DNA of 64,000 nucleotides from contig NZ_VCYI01000004.1 in assembly GCF_030464365.1 (NCBI RefSeq), positions 62,001 to 126,000 on the forward strand. Direction: 5' to 3'. The notes beneath the pieces were generated by a model. It made no database searches and had not been told where the DNA came from. It saw nothing but the letters and a program-made list of their open reading frames with translations. This DNA comes from Methanoculleus methanifontis (GTDB taxonomy: Archaea; Halobacteriota; Methanomicrobia; Methanomicrobiales; Methanoculleaceae). Position numbers and translations under genes: made by a program. Shown piece after piece: positions 1-7,817 of this stretch; position 1 is the stretch's first letter; each line of letters begins with the position of its first letter.

Positions 1-1479
1 AGGGTAAAGGTTTCGGAGGTGCTTGCGTTCGTCCCGCTCCTCGAGGAGTTCCGCGATGATGCTCCGTGTCAACCCATCCGGCTCCCGGGAGAACCGGATA
101 CCGTTCGGCGCCCGCAGTTCGCCGTCAGGGTTCTTCGTCTCGGGCGAGGCGTTGATCGTCATCATCGCCATCGGGTAGAGCGATTTCAGGTCGAGAACAA
201 CCACGTTCTCCCGGAGACCGGTGGCGGGCTCAAAGACGGTCGCCCCCTCGAACTCGTCCCCGGCGGCGAGCCCTTTTGATGGGAGAACGAACCTGCCCGA
301 CGCCTTCCGGAGAACGAAGATGTCGATGACGTTTGAGGAGTTCAGCGTTCGGTCGAGCGGGCACCCGACGTACCGGGCGATCTCCCGGTAAAACTCGATG
401 ATGTTATTTTTCCGGTCGATCCCGACGCAGAGTTCGACGTCGCGGTAGTTGTACTCCACGAGCCGTTTCGGGTCAGACCGCCAGAGCTCGGTGATCGTCC
501 CGGTGTAGCGGACCTTCGTCACCCCGAGTTCATCTTCGGCGATCGCATCGAGCCGGTACGACTCCTTCTGGGCCTGGTGCATCTTCCGGTAAGCGCCGAG
601 GAGATCGAAGATCGACCGTCCACGGACGGCGTTTCGCTCGGTCTGCCCGGGGATACGGGCGAGACCCTCGGCCTTAAGATCGAGCGCCCCCATCCGTTTC
701 ACGATGTAAGGGATGTCGAACTCCACGAAGTTCCAGCCTGAGAGGATATCGGGGTCGCGTTCTTTGACGTAATCGACGAGCCCCTTGAGCATCGAGACCT
801 CATCCGGGTACCGGACGACCCGGTGCCGCTCGTTGACAGAGAGGTCGGGCACGTCGGCCGCCGCCTCGCCGGGCTGCCAGAGGAGCGTCGTGTAGTCGTC
901 GTCGAACGAGTCCCAGCAGGTGACGCAGATGATCGGGTCGCGCTCAGGTTCGGGGAACCCCTGCTCGTCCACGCACTCGATATCCATGATGCAGGTGCGG
1001 GCCGGAGCCTTGATCTCGGCCGGCGCGAGTTCGCGACACTCGATCTCAAAGGCACCATCGAACGATTCAACTGCATCGGCAGGCAATTCGACACCGGCGG
1101 TAAGACCGCAGTCTATCATGAATCGGGTGGTAAACGGGATATCAGCCTCATAGTGCTGCGAAAAGACATCGCGGACGGCACGGACATCGCCGGGACGCCG
1201 GGTGTAGAGCCGCCGGAGGGGAACGGCCTGGATAGAGCGGTAGGTCGTATTCTCTTCAACGCCGACGATCTCCTGCGGGAGAGATCTGCCATCCACCTGA
1301 TCGGCAGGCGCATAGAAATAGGGCCGAAAACCGCTCACCCTAACTTGAATGGCCTTTCCAGATGCGTCCCGACCGAAGATATAAACGACCGGGGTATCGG
1401 CACCGACGTTACCGTACTCCACTTGATGAATACCGACACGGATCTTCCCGAAGTCCTCCAGCGTTGCCGGAACGCTCAT
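1..1479 (-). CDS. polB: DNA polymerase family B, N-terminal part (runs off window)
   Basis: Replicative or repair DNA polymerase with 3'-5' proofreading. The visible 493 residues start with MSVPATLEDFGK at 1479 and run out of the window at base 1, still in frame. The exonuclease motifs are readable: ExoI (MDIEC), ExoII (GWNFVEFDIPY) and ExoIII (YNYRDVELC). Polymerase motif A (DLKSLYPMAMMTINASPET) follows shortly before the edge. The fingers, thumb and motif C lie outside. It starts 20 bases after the mdh stop on the same strand, so the two are probably co-transcribed. Archaeal PolB is usually about 780-900 residues, so a little over half is present. Confidence 0.95.
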   Translation of the reverse strand, partial: MSVPATLEDFGKIRVGIHQVEYGNVGADTPVVYIFGRDASGKAIQVRVSGFRPYFYAPADQVDGRSLPQEIVGVEENTTYRSIQAVPLRRLYTRRPGDVRAVRDVFSQHYEADIPFTTRFMIDCGLTAGVELPADAVESFDGAFEIECRELAPAEIKAPARTCIMDIECVDEQGFPEPERDPIICVTCWDSFDDDYTTLLWQPGEAAADVPDLSVNERHRVVRYPDEVSMLKGLVDYVKERDPDILSGWNFVEFDIPYIVKRMGALDLKAEGLARIPGQTERNAVRGRSIFDLLGAYRKMHQAQKESYRLDAIAEDELGVTKVRYTGTITELWRSDPKRLVEYNYRDVELCVGIDRKNNIIEFYREIARYVGCPLDRTLNSSNVIDIFVLRKASGRFVLPSKGLAAGDEFEGATVFEPATGLRENVVVLDLKSLYPMAMMTINASPETKNPDGELRAPNGIRFSREPDGLTRSIIAELLEERDERKHLRNLYP

Positions 1480-1498
1480 GCCGGACTCAAGCACCCGG

Positions 1499-2365
1499 TC
1501 AACCATCGAATCTCCTGCAGAGATCCCGCACGAACGCTCCCGCCTCCGCCATCTTCGCGGACTCCCAGTCATCGAGTTCCCACTCCTCGATGCCGAGAAT
1601 ACCCTCGCGGCCTATCCGGGCGGGGACGCCGAGGGAACAGCCGGAAAGACCGTATTCGCCGTCGAGCACGCATGAGCAGGGGAGCACTTCCCGCCGGTCG
1701 TCGAGGATCGCCCGGATCAGCATGGCGATATGGTATGCGGGCCCGAAGACCGTACCGCCCTTGCCGCGGATCACCTCCATGCTCGCCCCCCGCATGCGGG
1801 AGAGGATTGCTTCCCGCTCTCTGGAATCAACATCCCTGCCGGTCTTCGAGAAAACCGGCACCTGGCGATCGCCGTGCTCCCCGAGCACCCAGGCAGGCCC
1901 GCTGATCCCCGCTTCGTGGAGGAAGCCGGCAAATCGCGCACTGTCGAGCTGGCCGCCGAAACCGATGCACCGGCGCCTGTCGCTGCCCATCATCTTCCAG
2001 AGGCCGTAGTTGTTCGCATCCATCGGGTTCGTGACGGAGATGACAATCCCGGGGAACTCCTGCAGGAGCTCGCTGCACCGCTTCGCTACCGGGATGTTGG
2101 CCTCGAGAAGGTCGGCCCGGGTCTTGATATCCGGTGTCCTCGGGGTGCCCGCCGCAAAGACGAATATATCGGCATCCCGCATTGCCGCCGTTTTGGTGGA
2201 GACCGCGATGTCGATACCCGTGTGCTGCAGGTCGAGCACCTGCGCCCGGAGGAGGGGGTCGTATACGTCGTAGACGACGATCTCGTCTGCGAGACCAAGC
2301 GCGGCGGAGAGAAACGCCGTCTCACCCCCCACTTTTCCGACGCCCAAGATTGCAAGCGAGGTCAT
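1499..2365 (-). CDS. mdh: malate/lactate dehydrogenase family protein (NAD(P)-dependent malate dehydrogenase)
   Basis: Reversible oxidation of malate to oxaloacetate; in methanogens this feeds the partial TCA pathway. The 288-residue protein has the Rossmann glycine motif near the N-terminus (GVGKVGGETA), an acidic residue ending beta-2 (VVYDVYD), the substrate loop with arginines (GTPRTPDIKTRADLL), the VTNPMD segment and the catalytic histidine in WVLGEHGD. Length is slightly short for the LDH/MDH superfamily (about 300-320) but all core motifs are present. It is the first gene of a probable mdh-polB transcript. Malate rather than lactate as substrate is inferred from the arginine-rich loop and from family context. 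Confidence 0.9.
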   Translation of the reverse strand: MTSLAILGVGKVGGETAFLSAALGLADEIVVYDVYDPLLRAQVLDLQHTGIDIAVSTKTAAMRDADIFVFAAGTPRTPDIKTRADLLEANIPVAKRCSELLQEFPGIVISVTNPMDANNYGLWKMMGSDRRRCIGFGGQLDSARFAGFLHEAGISGPAWVLGEHGDRQVPVFSKTGRDVDSREREAILSRMRGASMEVIRGKGGTVFGPAYHIAMLIRAILDDRREVLPCSCVLDGEYGLSGCSLGVPARIGREGILGIEEWELDDWESAKMAEAGAFVRDLCRRFDG

Positions 2366-2537
2366 AGTATCGATCCTGATCAGAGTTATCGTACATATTG
2401 TGCGCGCAAAGAGGCCCCTGACAGCACGGAGAATAACAATCCGGCGGGGAAAAGAGCCTCTTTACCGCCTCCCGTGCCGGTACCCGGGCTCCGGAGAGCG
2501 GAGCACATTTTTTCCTGTTAGTACACTTGGCGCGAGA

Positions 2538-2548
2538 GTATAATAATA
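2538..2548 (+). promoter_or_regulatory. archaeal TATA box for pyrD-pyrK
   Basis: An AT-rich stretch (GTATAATAAT) stands alone in GC-rich sequence about 27 nt before the pyrD ATG at 2570. That distance would put transcription start at or very near the start codon, so a leaderless or very short-leader mRNA is likely. Confidence 0.6.
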
Positions 2549-2569
2549 CTCTACTCCTACCTTTTTTCA

Positions 2570-3457
2570 ATGGTTGCGCTTTATCCAGGCCCCATCGAGG
2601 TCGGCGGCATCCGGTTGAGGAACCACCTGCTGCTCGCGGCCGGTATCCTCGGTACCACCGGGGCGTCGCTCGCCCGCATTCTCGCGAACGGTGCGGGCGG
2701 CGTGGTCACGAAATCCATCGGCCCGAGCCCGAAAGAGGGGCATCCCGGGCCCTGTCTGGTCGTGGTCGACGGCGGCATCATCAACGCCATGGGCCTTCCG
2801 AACCCCTCGGCCGCGTTCAAGGACGAACTGGCCGCCCTTCAAGGGGAACCGGTGATCGTGAGCATCTTTGCGGGGACGCCGGAGGAGTTCCGGACGGTCG
2901 CCGGGTGGTTCGCCGGTACGGCATCCGGGCTCGAGTTGAATCTCTCCTGCCCCCACGCGGAGGGCTACGGGGCAGCCATCGGGAGCGACCCGGCTCTCGT
3001 GGAGGAGTGTACCCGGGCCGTAGCCTCCCTCGGGGTTCCGACCTGGGTGAAACTCACCCCGAACGTCGCCGATATCGCCGAGATCGGGGCGGCAGCGGAG
3101 CGCGGCGGGGCGGACGCGATCGTCGCGGTCAACACCGTGAAAGCGATGCGGATCTCGACGGCGCTCCGCCGGCCAGTGCTCGGGAACCGGTTCGGCGGAC
3201 TCTCGGGTAAAGCCATCTTCCCCGTCGCGGTTCGGTGCGTCTACGACCTCTACGAGGCGTGCTCCATCCCCATCGTCGGGTGCGGCGGGGTCTCCACCGC
3301 CGACAACGTCGTCGAAATGATGATGGCAGGAGCCAGCGCCGTCGAGATCGGGAGCGCCATCATCGACGACATCGGGATCTTTGCTGCGATCGCAGACGAA
3401 CTTTACAGCAGCGACGGCATCGACGCGGGCGAGATCGTGGGGTGCGCCCATGCATGA
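2570..3457 (+). CDS. pyrD: dihydroorotate dehydrogenase catalytic subunit (class 1B)
   Basis: Oxidises dihydroorotate to orotate in pyrimidine synthesis. The 295-residue TIM-barrel flavoprotein has the family signatures LLLAAGILG, KSIGPSPKEGHPGP, NAMGLPNPS, the LNLSCPHA segment and the C-terminal FMN-phosphate loop GCGGVSTADNVVEMMMAGASAVEIGSA, read in pieces. The 1B assignment rests on the partner gene pyrK, which overlaps its last 8 bases and supplies FAD and the iron-sulfur centre so that NAD+ can be the acceptor. The start at 2570 is the first ATG after a good TATA box. Confidence 0.95.
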   Translation: MVALYPGPIEVGGIRLRNHLLLAAGILGTTGASLARILANGAGGVVTKSIGPSPKEGHPGPCLVVVDGGIINAMGLPNPSAAFKDELAALQGEPVIVSIFAGTPEEFRTVAGWFAGTASGLELNLSCPHAEGYGAAIGSDPALVEECTRAVASLGVPTWVKLTPNVADIAEIGAAAERGGADAIVAVNTVKAMRISTALRRPVLGNRFGGLSGKAIFPVAVRCVYDLYEACSIPIVGCGGVSTADNVVEMMMAGASAVEIGSAIIDDIGIFAAIADELYSSDGIDAGEIVGCAHA

Positions 3458-4214
3458 GCAGATGCCCGCAGGGGTTGTGATAACGGATATCGTGGAGGAG
3501 ACGCCGTCGATCAGAACGTTCGTCTTTGACCGCGAGATTGCAGCGCGGCCGGGCCAGTTCGTGATGGTCTGGGTGCCAGGCGTGGACGAGGTCCCGATGG
3601 CCCTCTCCTCCCCGTCCTCGATCACCGTCCAGAAAGTCGGCGACGCGACCGCCGCGCTCTTTGCGATGCACGAGGGCGACCGGATCGGTGTCAGGGGGCC
3701 CTATGGGAACGGGTTTCCCGTCTCCGGCAGAACGCTTGCCGTCGGCGGCGGCGTCGGGGCCTCCCCGCTGCTGCCGCTGGTCACAGCAGGGCAGGTGGAC
3801 ACCTTCCTCCTCGGCGCCAGGACGGCCTCCGAGCTCCTCTTCGCGGAGAGGATACGCGATGCGGCGACGCTGATGGTCGCGACCGACGACGGCACCGCCG
3901 GCCATCACGGGTTCGTGACGGAACTCATGGCACGGGTGGATCTCGCCGACTTCAACCACATCTGTGTCTGCGGGCCCGAGATCATGATGACGGCGGTGCT
4001 CGCCGTCCTCGACCGTGAAGGGTGTGCCGAGCGGGGGCTGTTCTCACTCCACCGCTACATGAAGTGCGGGGTCGGCCTCTGCGGTTCGTGTTGCACCGAC
4101 CCGCACGGCCTGCGGGTCTGCAGGGACGGCCCCGTCTTCTCCGGCGATGTCCTGCTCGATAGCGAGTTCGGGCATTACGCGCGTGACGCGAGCGGGAGCA
4201 GGCACCGGATCTAG
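3450..4214 (+). CDS. pyrK: dihydroorotate dehydrogenase electron-transfer subunit
   Basis: Moves electrons from the PyrD FMN through a [2Fe-2S] cluster and FAD to NAD+. The 254-residue protein has a ferredoxin-reductase-type FAD domain, a nucleotide-binding glycine motif (AVGGGVGASPLLPL, about residues 97-110), and a C-terminal cysteine set C206, C211, C214/C215 and C224 (KCGVGLCGSCC...VC) that fits the PyrK [2Fe-2S] ligands. The ATG at 3450 lies inside the end of pyrD, giving translational coupling; the reading frame stays open upstream, but an earlier start would overlap pyrD by about 70 bases more. Confidence 0.94.
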   Translation: MHEQMPAGVVITDIVEETPSIRTFVFDREIAARPGQFVMVWVPGVDEVPMALSSPSSITVQKVGDATAALFAMHEGDRIGVRGPYGNGFPVSGRTLAVGGGVGASPLLPLVTAGQVDTFLLGARTASELLFAERIRDAATLMVATDDGTAGHHGFVTELMARVDLADFNHICVCGPEIMMTAVLAVLDREGCAERGLFSLHRYMKCGVGLCGSCCTDPHGLRVCRDGPVFSGDVLLDSEFGHYARDASGSRHRI

Positions 4215-4242
4215 TGCGCCCCTCCTGCCAGAAAAGAGGGGG

Positions 4243-5493
4243 TCAGGCCAGGAAGTCATCCTGGGGCTCGAAGAGAAGGGAGATGATGTTCTCCACCCAC
4301 CCAAGCACCCTTGAGGTTATCGGGACTTCCTCCCGGCCCCCGGCACTCACTTCCGCCGCCGTATCCGCGCTGGCATCCTCAGGAGCCGGGGGGACGGTCA
4401 TGCTGGGCGTTGTGTTGCCCGACGGTTCGGTCTCATTGACCACGCCCTCCGGCGGATTCCAGGCCTCGACCAGGTCCGGATCGTTTGTGAAGAGATGGAT
4501 CGACCGATCGCCCTCGCCGCCCCCGACGACAAGGAACGACCCGTCGGGGGTCACGGCAACGGACTCAGCACGACCGCCGAAGCCGATCTTCTGGACCTCG
4601 GCTCCCGTGCGGTCGAGGACGTGGACCGTCCTGCCGGCTGCAGCGAAGATCCTCCTACCCTCGTTCGTCAGGGCCGTCGAGAAGATGGCGTCCCCCACGG
4701 GGTACTTCCAGAGGTGTTCGCCCTCTCCCGTAGAGAAGTAGACGCACCGGTCGCCCGATCCGGCCGCCACGAACCGCCCGTCCGGGGTGAGGTCAATGCC
4801 CCTCACCAGTTTGCCGGTCCCGTAACTCCAGGACTCCCCTTCCCTGCTATTGAGGAGGTAGACCCCATGGTTATCGCAGCCGATCGCTATTCTGCGGCCG
4901 TTCTCCGATATCGCGAGGGCGTAACTATCGGTTCCCATATCATAATCCCAGAGCTGCTTTTGGTTTCGATCAAAGATGCATACCGCACCGTTGTCGCATC
5001 CAGCTGCGATATACGCACCGTTTGACGATATATCAACGCTCCGGTAGATATAACCCGTCTTCTCGGCCCAGATGAGGTCTCCATCTCTGCTGTAGAGATA
5101 GAGTTTGTCCGCAGCAACGCCGACCCGCGACCCTTCGGGCGATATCCCGACGCCGTTCACACGTGAACCGACGGCGCTTTGCCAGAGGACATCGCCCTGC
5201 TGGTCGAGAAGGTACACCACCGAACCCGCAGAGGCAACGATCGCAGAACCGTCGTGCGTGACCGCCACGGAACTGACCGGGCCGTTTGCCCCCAGTTTCC
5301 AGACGGGAATGTACTCCCCCTCGTCCGCGGAGGCAACCCCACACAGGACAGCGATAAGGCAGCAGAAGAGAAGGAGCAGTGTCGCAATGCGCCCGGCCCG
5401 GCATCCATGGATCTCACGCCTGAAAGGCGTTATCCCGGAATCAGCCCGAGCACTGACGGCAGAACTGGATGGAGTCGCTTCCCCCGATGACAT
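4243..5493 (-). CDS. exported or membrane-anchored beta-propeller (WD40/PQQ-like repeat) protein
   Basis: No enzymatic role can be assigned. After a short N-terminal segment there is one strong hydrophobic helix (IATLLLLFCCLIAVLCGVA) that should be a signal or anchor, ending at ASADEGEY. The rest is about seven blade-like repeats of about 40 residues, each with a pattern such as VSVAVTPDGSxxVVGxxDxxVYLLD, followed by a Pro/Thr/Glu-rich stretch and a short amphipathic tail. The first in-frame ATG is at 5505, but a TATA box at 5517-5526 predicts transcription from about 5494, favouring the ATG at 5493 as a leaderless start. A surface ligand-binding or scaffolding role is inference. Confidence 0.8.
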   Translation of the reverse strand: MSSGEATPSSSAVSARADSGITPFRREIHGCRAGRIATLLLLFCCLIAVLCGVASADEGEYIPVWKLGANGPVSSVAVTHDGSAIVASAGSVVYLLDQQGDVLWQSAVGSRVNGVGISPEGSRVGVAADKLYLYSRDGDLIWAEKTGYIYRSVDISSNGAYIAAGCDNGAVCIFDRNQKQLWDYDMGTDSYALAISENGRRIAIGCDNHGVYLLNSREGESWSYGTGKLVRGIDLTPDGRFVAAGSGDRCVYFSTGEGEHLWKYPVGDAIFSTALTNEGRRIFAAAGRTVHVLDRTGAEVQKIGFGGRAESVAVTPDGSFLVVGGGEGDRSIHLFTNDPDLVEAWNPPEGVVNETEPSGNTTPSMTVPPAPEDASADTAAEVSAGGREEVPITSRVLGWVENIISLLFEPQDDFLA

Positions 5494-5516
5494 CAGGCCT
5501 GACATCTCAGAGAGTG

Positions 5517-5526
5517 TATATATTAT
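5517..5526 (-). promoter_or_regulatory. TATA box for the beta-propeller gene
   Basis: Read on the minus strand the site is AATATATACA, with AT-rich flanks. Its centre is about 27 nt from the ATG at 5493. Confidence 0.5.
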
Positions 5527-5774
5527 TTTCGGGCAACCTACCCCCTCCGGCTTCCGGCACGGTTCGGCGGTTCCTGCCCGCCCTCAACCAGGGACGGGCA
5601 AAGGTTGCCGCGGTTTCGGGAATGCCGGTAGAACATTTTGAGGGATCGCAAGGGCCGGAGCCGGGAACACACCGGCCCGGGCACGGGAAAAAGGGTAGCT
5701 CGCAGGGATGCGGCAGGCAGGGCGGTATCCTGCCGGCTTATGGGCCAGGCATCCGTAAAATCAGCGCGAGACGT

Positions 5775-6398
5775 TCAGCAAGGATCACGCAGGTTGTCAG
5801 TGTCACGTCCTGCCGTGGGATCGATCGACTCCAGGTCTTCAAGGTTGTTGATATTCGTAAACGTCAGGAGACCCGGATCGATCTCGCGAATCTTATCCAC
5901 GCACACGTACCGGGTGTTAAGGCTCCAGATCATCGCCCGGAGCGAGAGCGACTTGTGCTCCTCCAGATAGCCGAGCAGTGCGCTCCTCCGGTAAACCGCG
6001 TGGAGTGGTTCGAGCATATCGGCGTTCCAGCAGGGAATGGCGGCATCGTAGCCGACGGCGGCATCGAAGAGCAGCCGGATCACTCCCGGGTGGATGCAGG
6101 GCATATCGCAGGCGGCAACGAAGACGTAATCGCCGTGCACCGCGAGCGCCCCCGCGTGCAGGCCGCCGATGGGGCCGAGACCTCTCCGGACGTCCGATAT
6201 GCACCTGATATCCCCGATATTGCCGAACCGCTCGCACTGCCCGGGATCCCGCGCAACGACCACGATCTCGTCGACCGCCTCCTTCAGGGTGTCGGTGAGC
6301 CGTTCGATGAAGGTCTTGCCCCTGAACGTAAAGAAGTACTTCTCCCGCCCGCCGGCACGCTGTGCCGCTCCGCCAACAAGGACTATCGCAGATCGCAT
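5775..6398 (-). CDS. mobA: molybdenum cofactor guanylyltransferase-like nucleotidyltransferase
   Basis: Transfers GMP from GTP to molybdopterin to make the guanine dinucleotide cofactor used by, for example, formylmethanofuran dehydrogenase. The 207-residue protein begins MRSAIVLVGGAAQRAGGREK, a variant of the LAGGxSxRMGxxK nucleotide-binding loop, followed by FIERL, a central ACDMPCIHPG segment with the metal-binding aspartate, and a C-terminal HAVYRR region. Length fits MobA (about 190-210). It starts 19 bases after panE ends on the same strand. A second molybdopterin gene, the MobB-MoaE fusion, lies at 41 kb. MobA-like family members with other substrates cannot be excluded. Confidence 0.82.
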   Translation of the reverse strand: MRSAIVLVGGAAQRAGGREKYFFTFRGKTFIERLTDTLKEAVDEIVVVARDPGQCERFGNIGDIRCISDVRRGLGPIGGLHAGALAVHGDYVFVAACDMPCIHPGVIRLLFDAAVGYDAAIPCWNADMLEPLHAVYRRSALLGYLEEHKSLSLRAMIWSLNTRYVCVDKIREIDPGLLTFTNINNLEDLESIDPTAGRDTDNLRDPC

Positions 6399-6416
6399 GC
6401 TCCTCTCTCCCGGCCG

Positions 6417-7328
6417 TCAGAGCCGCTCCCGGAAACGGATCAGCTCGGCGATGCAGGCATTATAAGGCGCCTTGATGCCGTGCCTTTCGGCGAGTGCCGC
6501 CACCGCACCGTTCATGAAGTCGATCTCGGTCTTCCTCCCGCCGGCGATGTCCTGAAGCATCGACGAGTGGTGGGCGGCCGTCGCTGGGAGCTGGGTCGTC
6601 CGGAGATACTCCAGGTACGCCTCCGCGGTCTCCCAGGGGAGGGGGACGCCCTCGGCCTCCGCCACCCGGTAAGCCTCCTCCACAATCCCGGTGACGACCG
6701 CCCATGCGTGCGGATCGACGAGCGCGCCGTAAGGGACGTTCATGAGGGCGCCGAGCGGGTTTAACGCGCAGTTATAGAGGGTCTTGCCCCAGATGTCCGT
6801 CCTGATGCCGGCGGTCGCCTCCGCCCGGATACCGGCCTCCCGGATGAGGGCGGCGAGACGCTCGACCGCGTCATCTGTACCGGACGGGAACCGCCCGAGT
6901 TTCATGGGCGCCGCCTCCACAGAGACGTGAACCGACGCATCGCCCCGCCACTCGAACCCGGTGATGATCATGGCGCCGATGACCCGGTCGGTGAACCGCG
7001 CGATGATCTCTTCGTTCCCGATACCGTTCTGGAGGCTCACCACCTCGCGCCCTCCTATGACGTCGGCGAACTGGCGGCAGATCGCCTCCGTGCCGGTGGA
7101 CTTTGCGGCGACGATGTAGTAGTCGGCGTCCCGCCACGCGTCGGGGAGATCCTCGGAGCAGCTGAACCGGTATGCGTCCTCCCCCCATATGCCCGTCATC
7201 AGAAAGCCCCGTTCCTGCACAGCATCAGCGTGCCGCGTCCTCGCTACGGCGTGAACGTCCGCGACGCGGGACAACTTTGCGGCAACGGTCAGCCCGACCG
7301 CCCCGGCACCCAGGACCACGATCTTCAT
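6417..7328 (-). CDS. panE: ketopantoate reductase (2-dehydropantoate 2-reductase)
   Basis: NADPH-dependent reduction of ketopantoate to pantoate for coenzyme A. The 303-residue protein opens with VLGAGAVGLTVAAKL, the NADP-binding glycine motif, has the SLQNGIGNEE motif in the middle, and an ApbA/PanE C-terminal half with the catalytic lysine in IWGKTLYNCALNPLGALM and the SSMLQDIAGGRKTEIDFMNG signature. Length matches the family. It lies between ogt and mobA on the same strand with short gaps, so it is likely part of one minus-strand transcription unit from the XPD helicase down to mobA. Confidence 0.93.
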   Translation of the reverse strand: MKIVVLGAGAVGLTVAAKLSRVADVHAVARTRHADAVQERGFLMTGIWGEDAYRFSCSEDLPDAWRDADYYIVAAKSTGTEAICRQFADVIGGREVVSLQNGIGNEEIIARFTDRVIGAMIITGFEWRGDASVHVSVEAAPMKLGRFPSGTDDAVERLAALIREAGIRAEATAGIRTDIWGKTLYNCALNPLGALMNVPYGALVDPHAWAVVTGIVEEAYRVAEAEGVPLPWETAEAYLEYLRTTQLPATAAHHSSMLQDIAGGRKTEIDFMNGAVAALAERHGIKAPYNACIAELIRFRERL

Positions 7329-7349
7329 TTCAATAATATTATGGCGGAG

Positions 7350-7817
7350 TTACCTGTTAACTTCTCGCTTTTTCGGCGTGCAGACATCTCCCCGGCGCTC
7401 CATACCAAGCAGGATCTCTTTGATCGCGAGATCAGGGGAGAACCCGCCGATACCGGTCTTCGCGACGACCCGGTGACAGGGCACCACGATCGGGGTCGGG
7501 TTCCGGGCCATCGCCGCCCCGACCGCCCGGGGCGCGGTTCCGACCATCCGGGCAACCTCGCCGTAGGTGACGGTCTCCCCGCAGGGGATTGTCAGGACCG
7601 CACGGTAAATCCCGGCAAAGGTGGTGTCGCCCTCGGTCGCAACGCTCTTGAGCGAAGAGAGATCCGCCGGCCGCCCGGAACAGTAGCGCAGGATCTCTTC
7701 CGGGACCCGGCCGGGGATGCCGTCACGAGCGAACCGCACCCGGTAGACGAGGTCGTCCTGCCACGCGACGTGGACGTGCCAGAGGCCGAACCGGCACGAT
7801 CCGGTCAGGATCGCCAT
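7350..7817 (-). CDS. ogt: methylated-DNA--protein-cysteine methyltransferase
   Basis: Suicide repair of O6-alkylguanine. The chosen start (MAILTGSCRFGLW at 7817) gives 155 residues; the frame is open for 20 codons further, but that would push deeper into the helicase gene. The DNA-binding helix and active site are clear: GETVTYGEVARMVG, then AVGAAMARNPTPIVVPCHRVV with the acceptor cysteine in PCHRV, and GGFSPDLAIKEILL. The start overlaps the end of the helicase gene by 13 bases, coupling two DNA-repair genes. Confidence 0.93.
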   Translation of the reverse strand: MAILTGSCRFGLWHVHVAWQDDLVYRVRFARDGIPGRVPEEILRYCSGRPADLSSLKSVATEGDTTFAGIYRAVLTIPCGETVTYGEVARMVGTAPRAVGAAMARNPTPIVVPCHRVVAKTGIGGFSPDLAIKEILLGMERRGDVCTPKKREVNR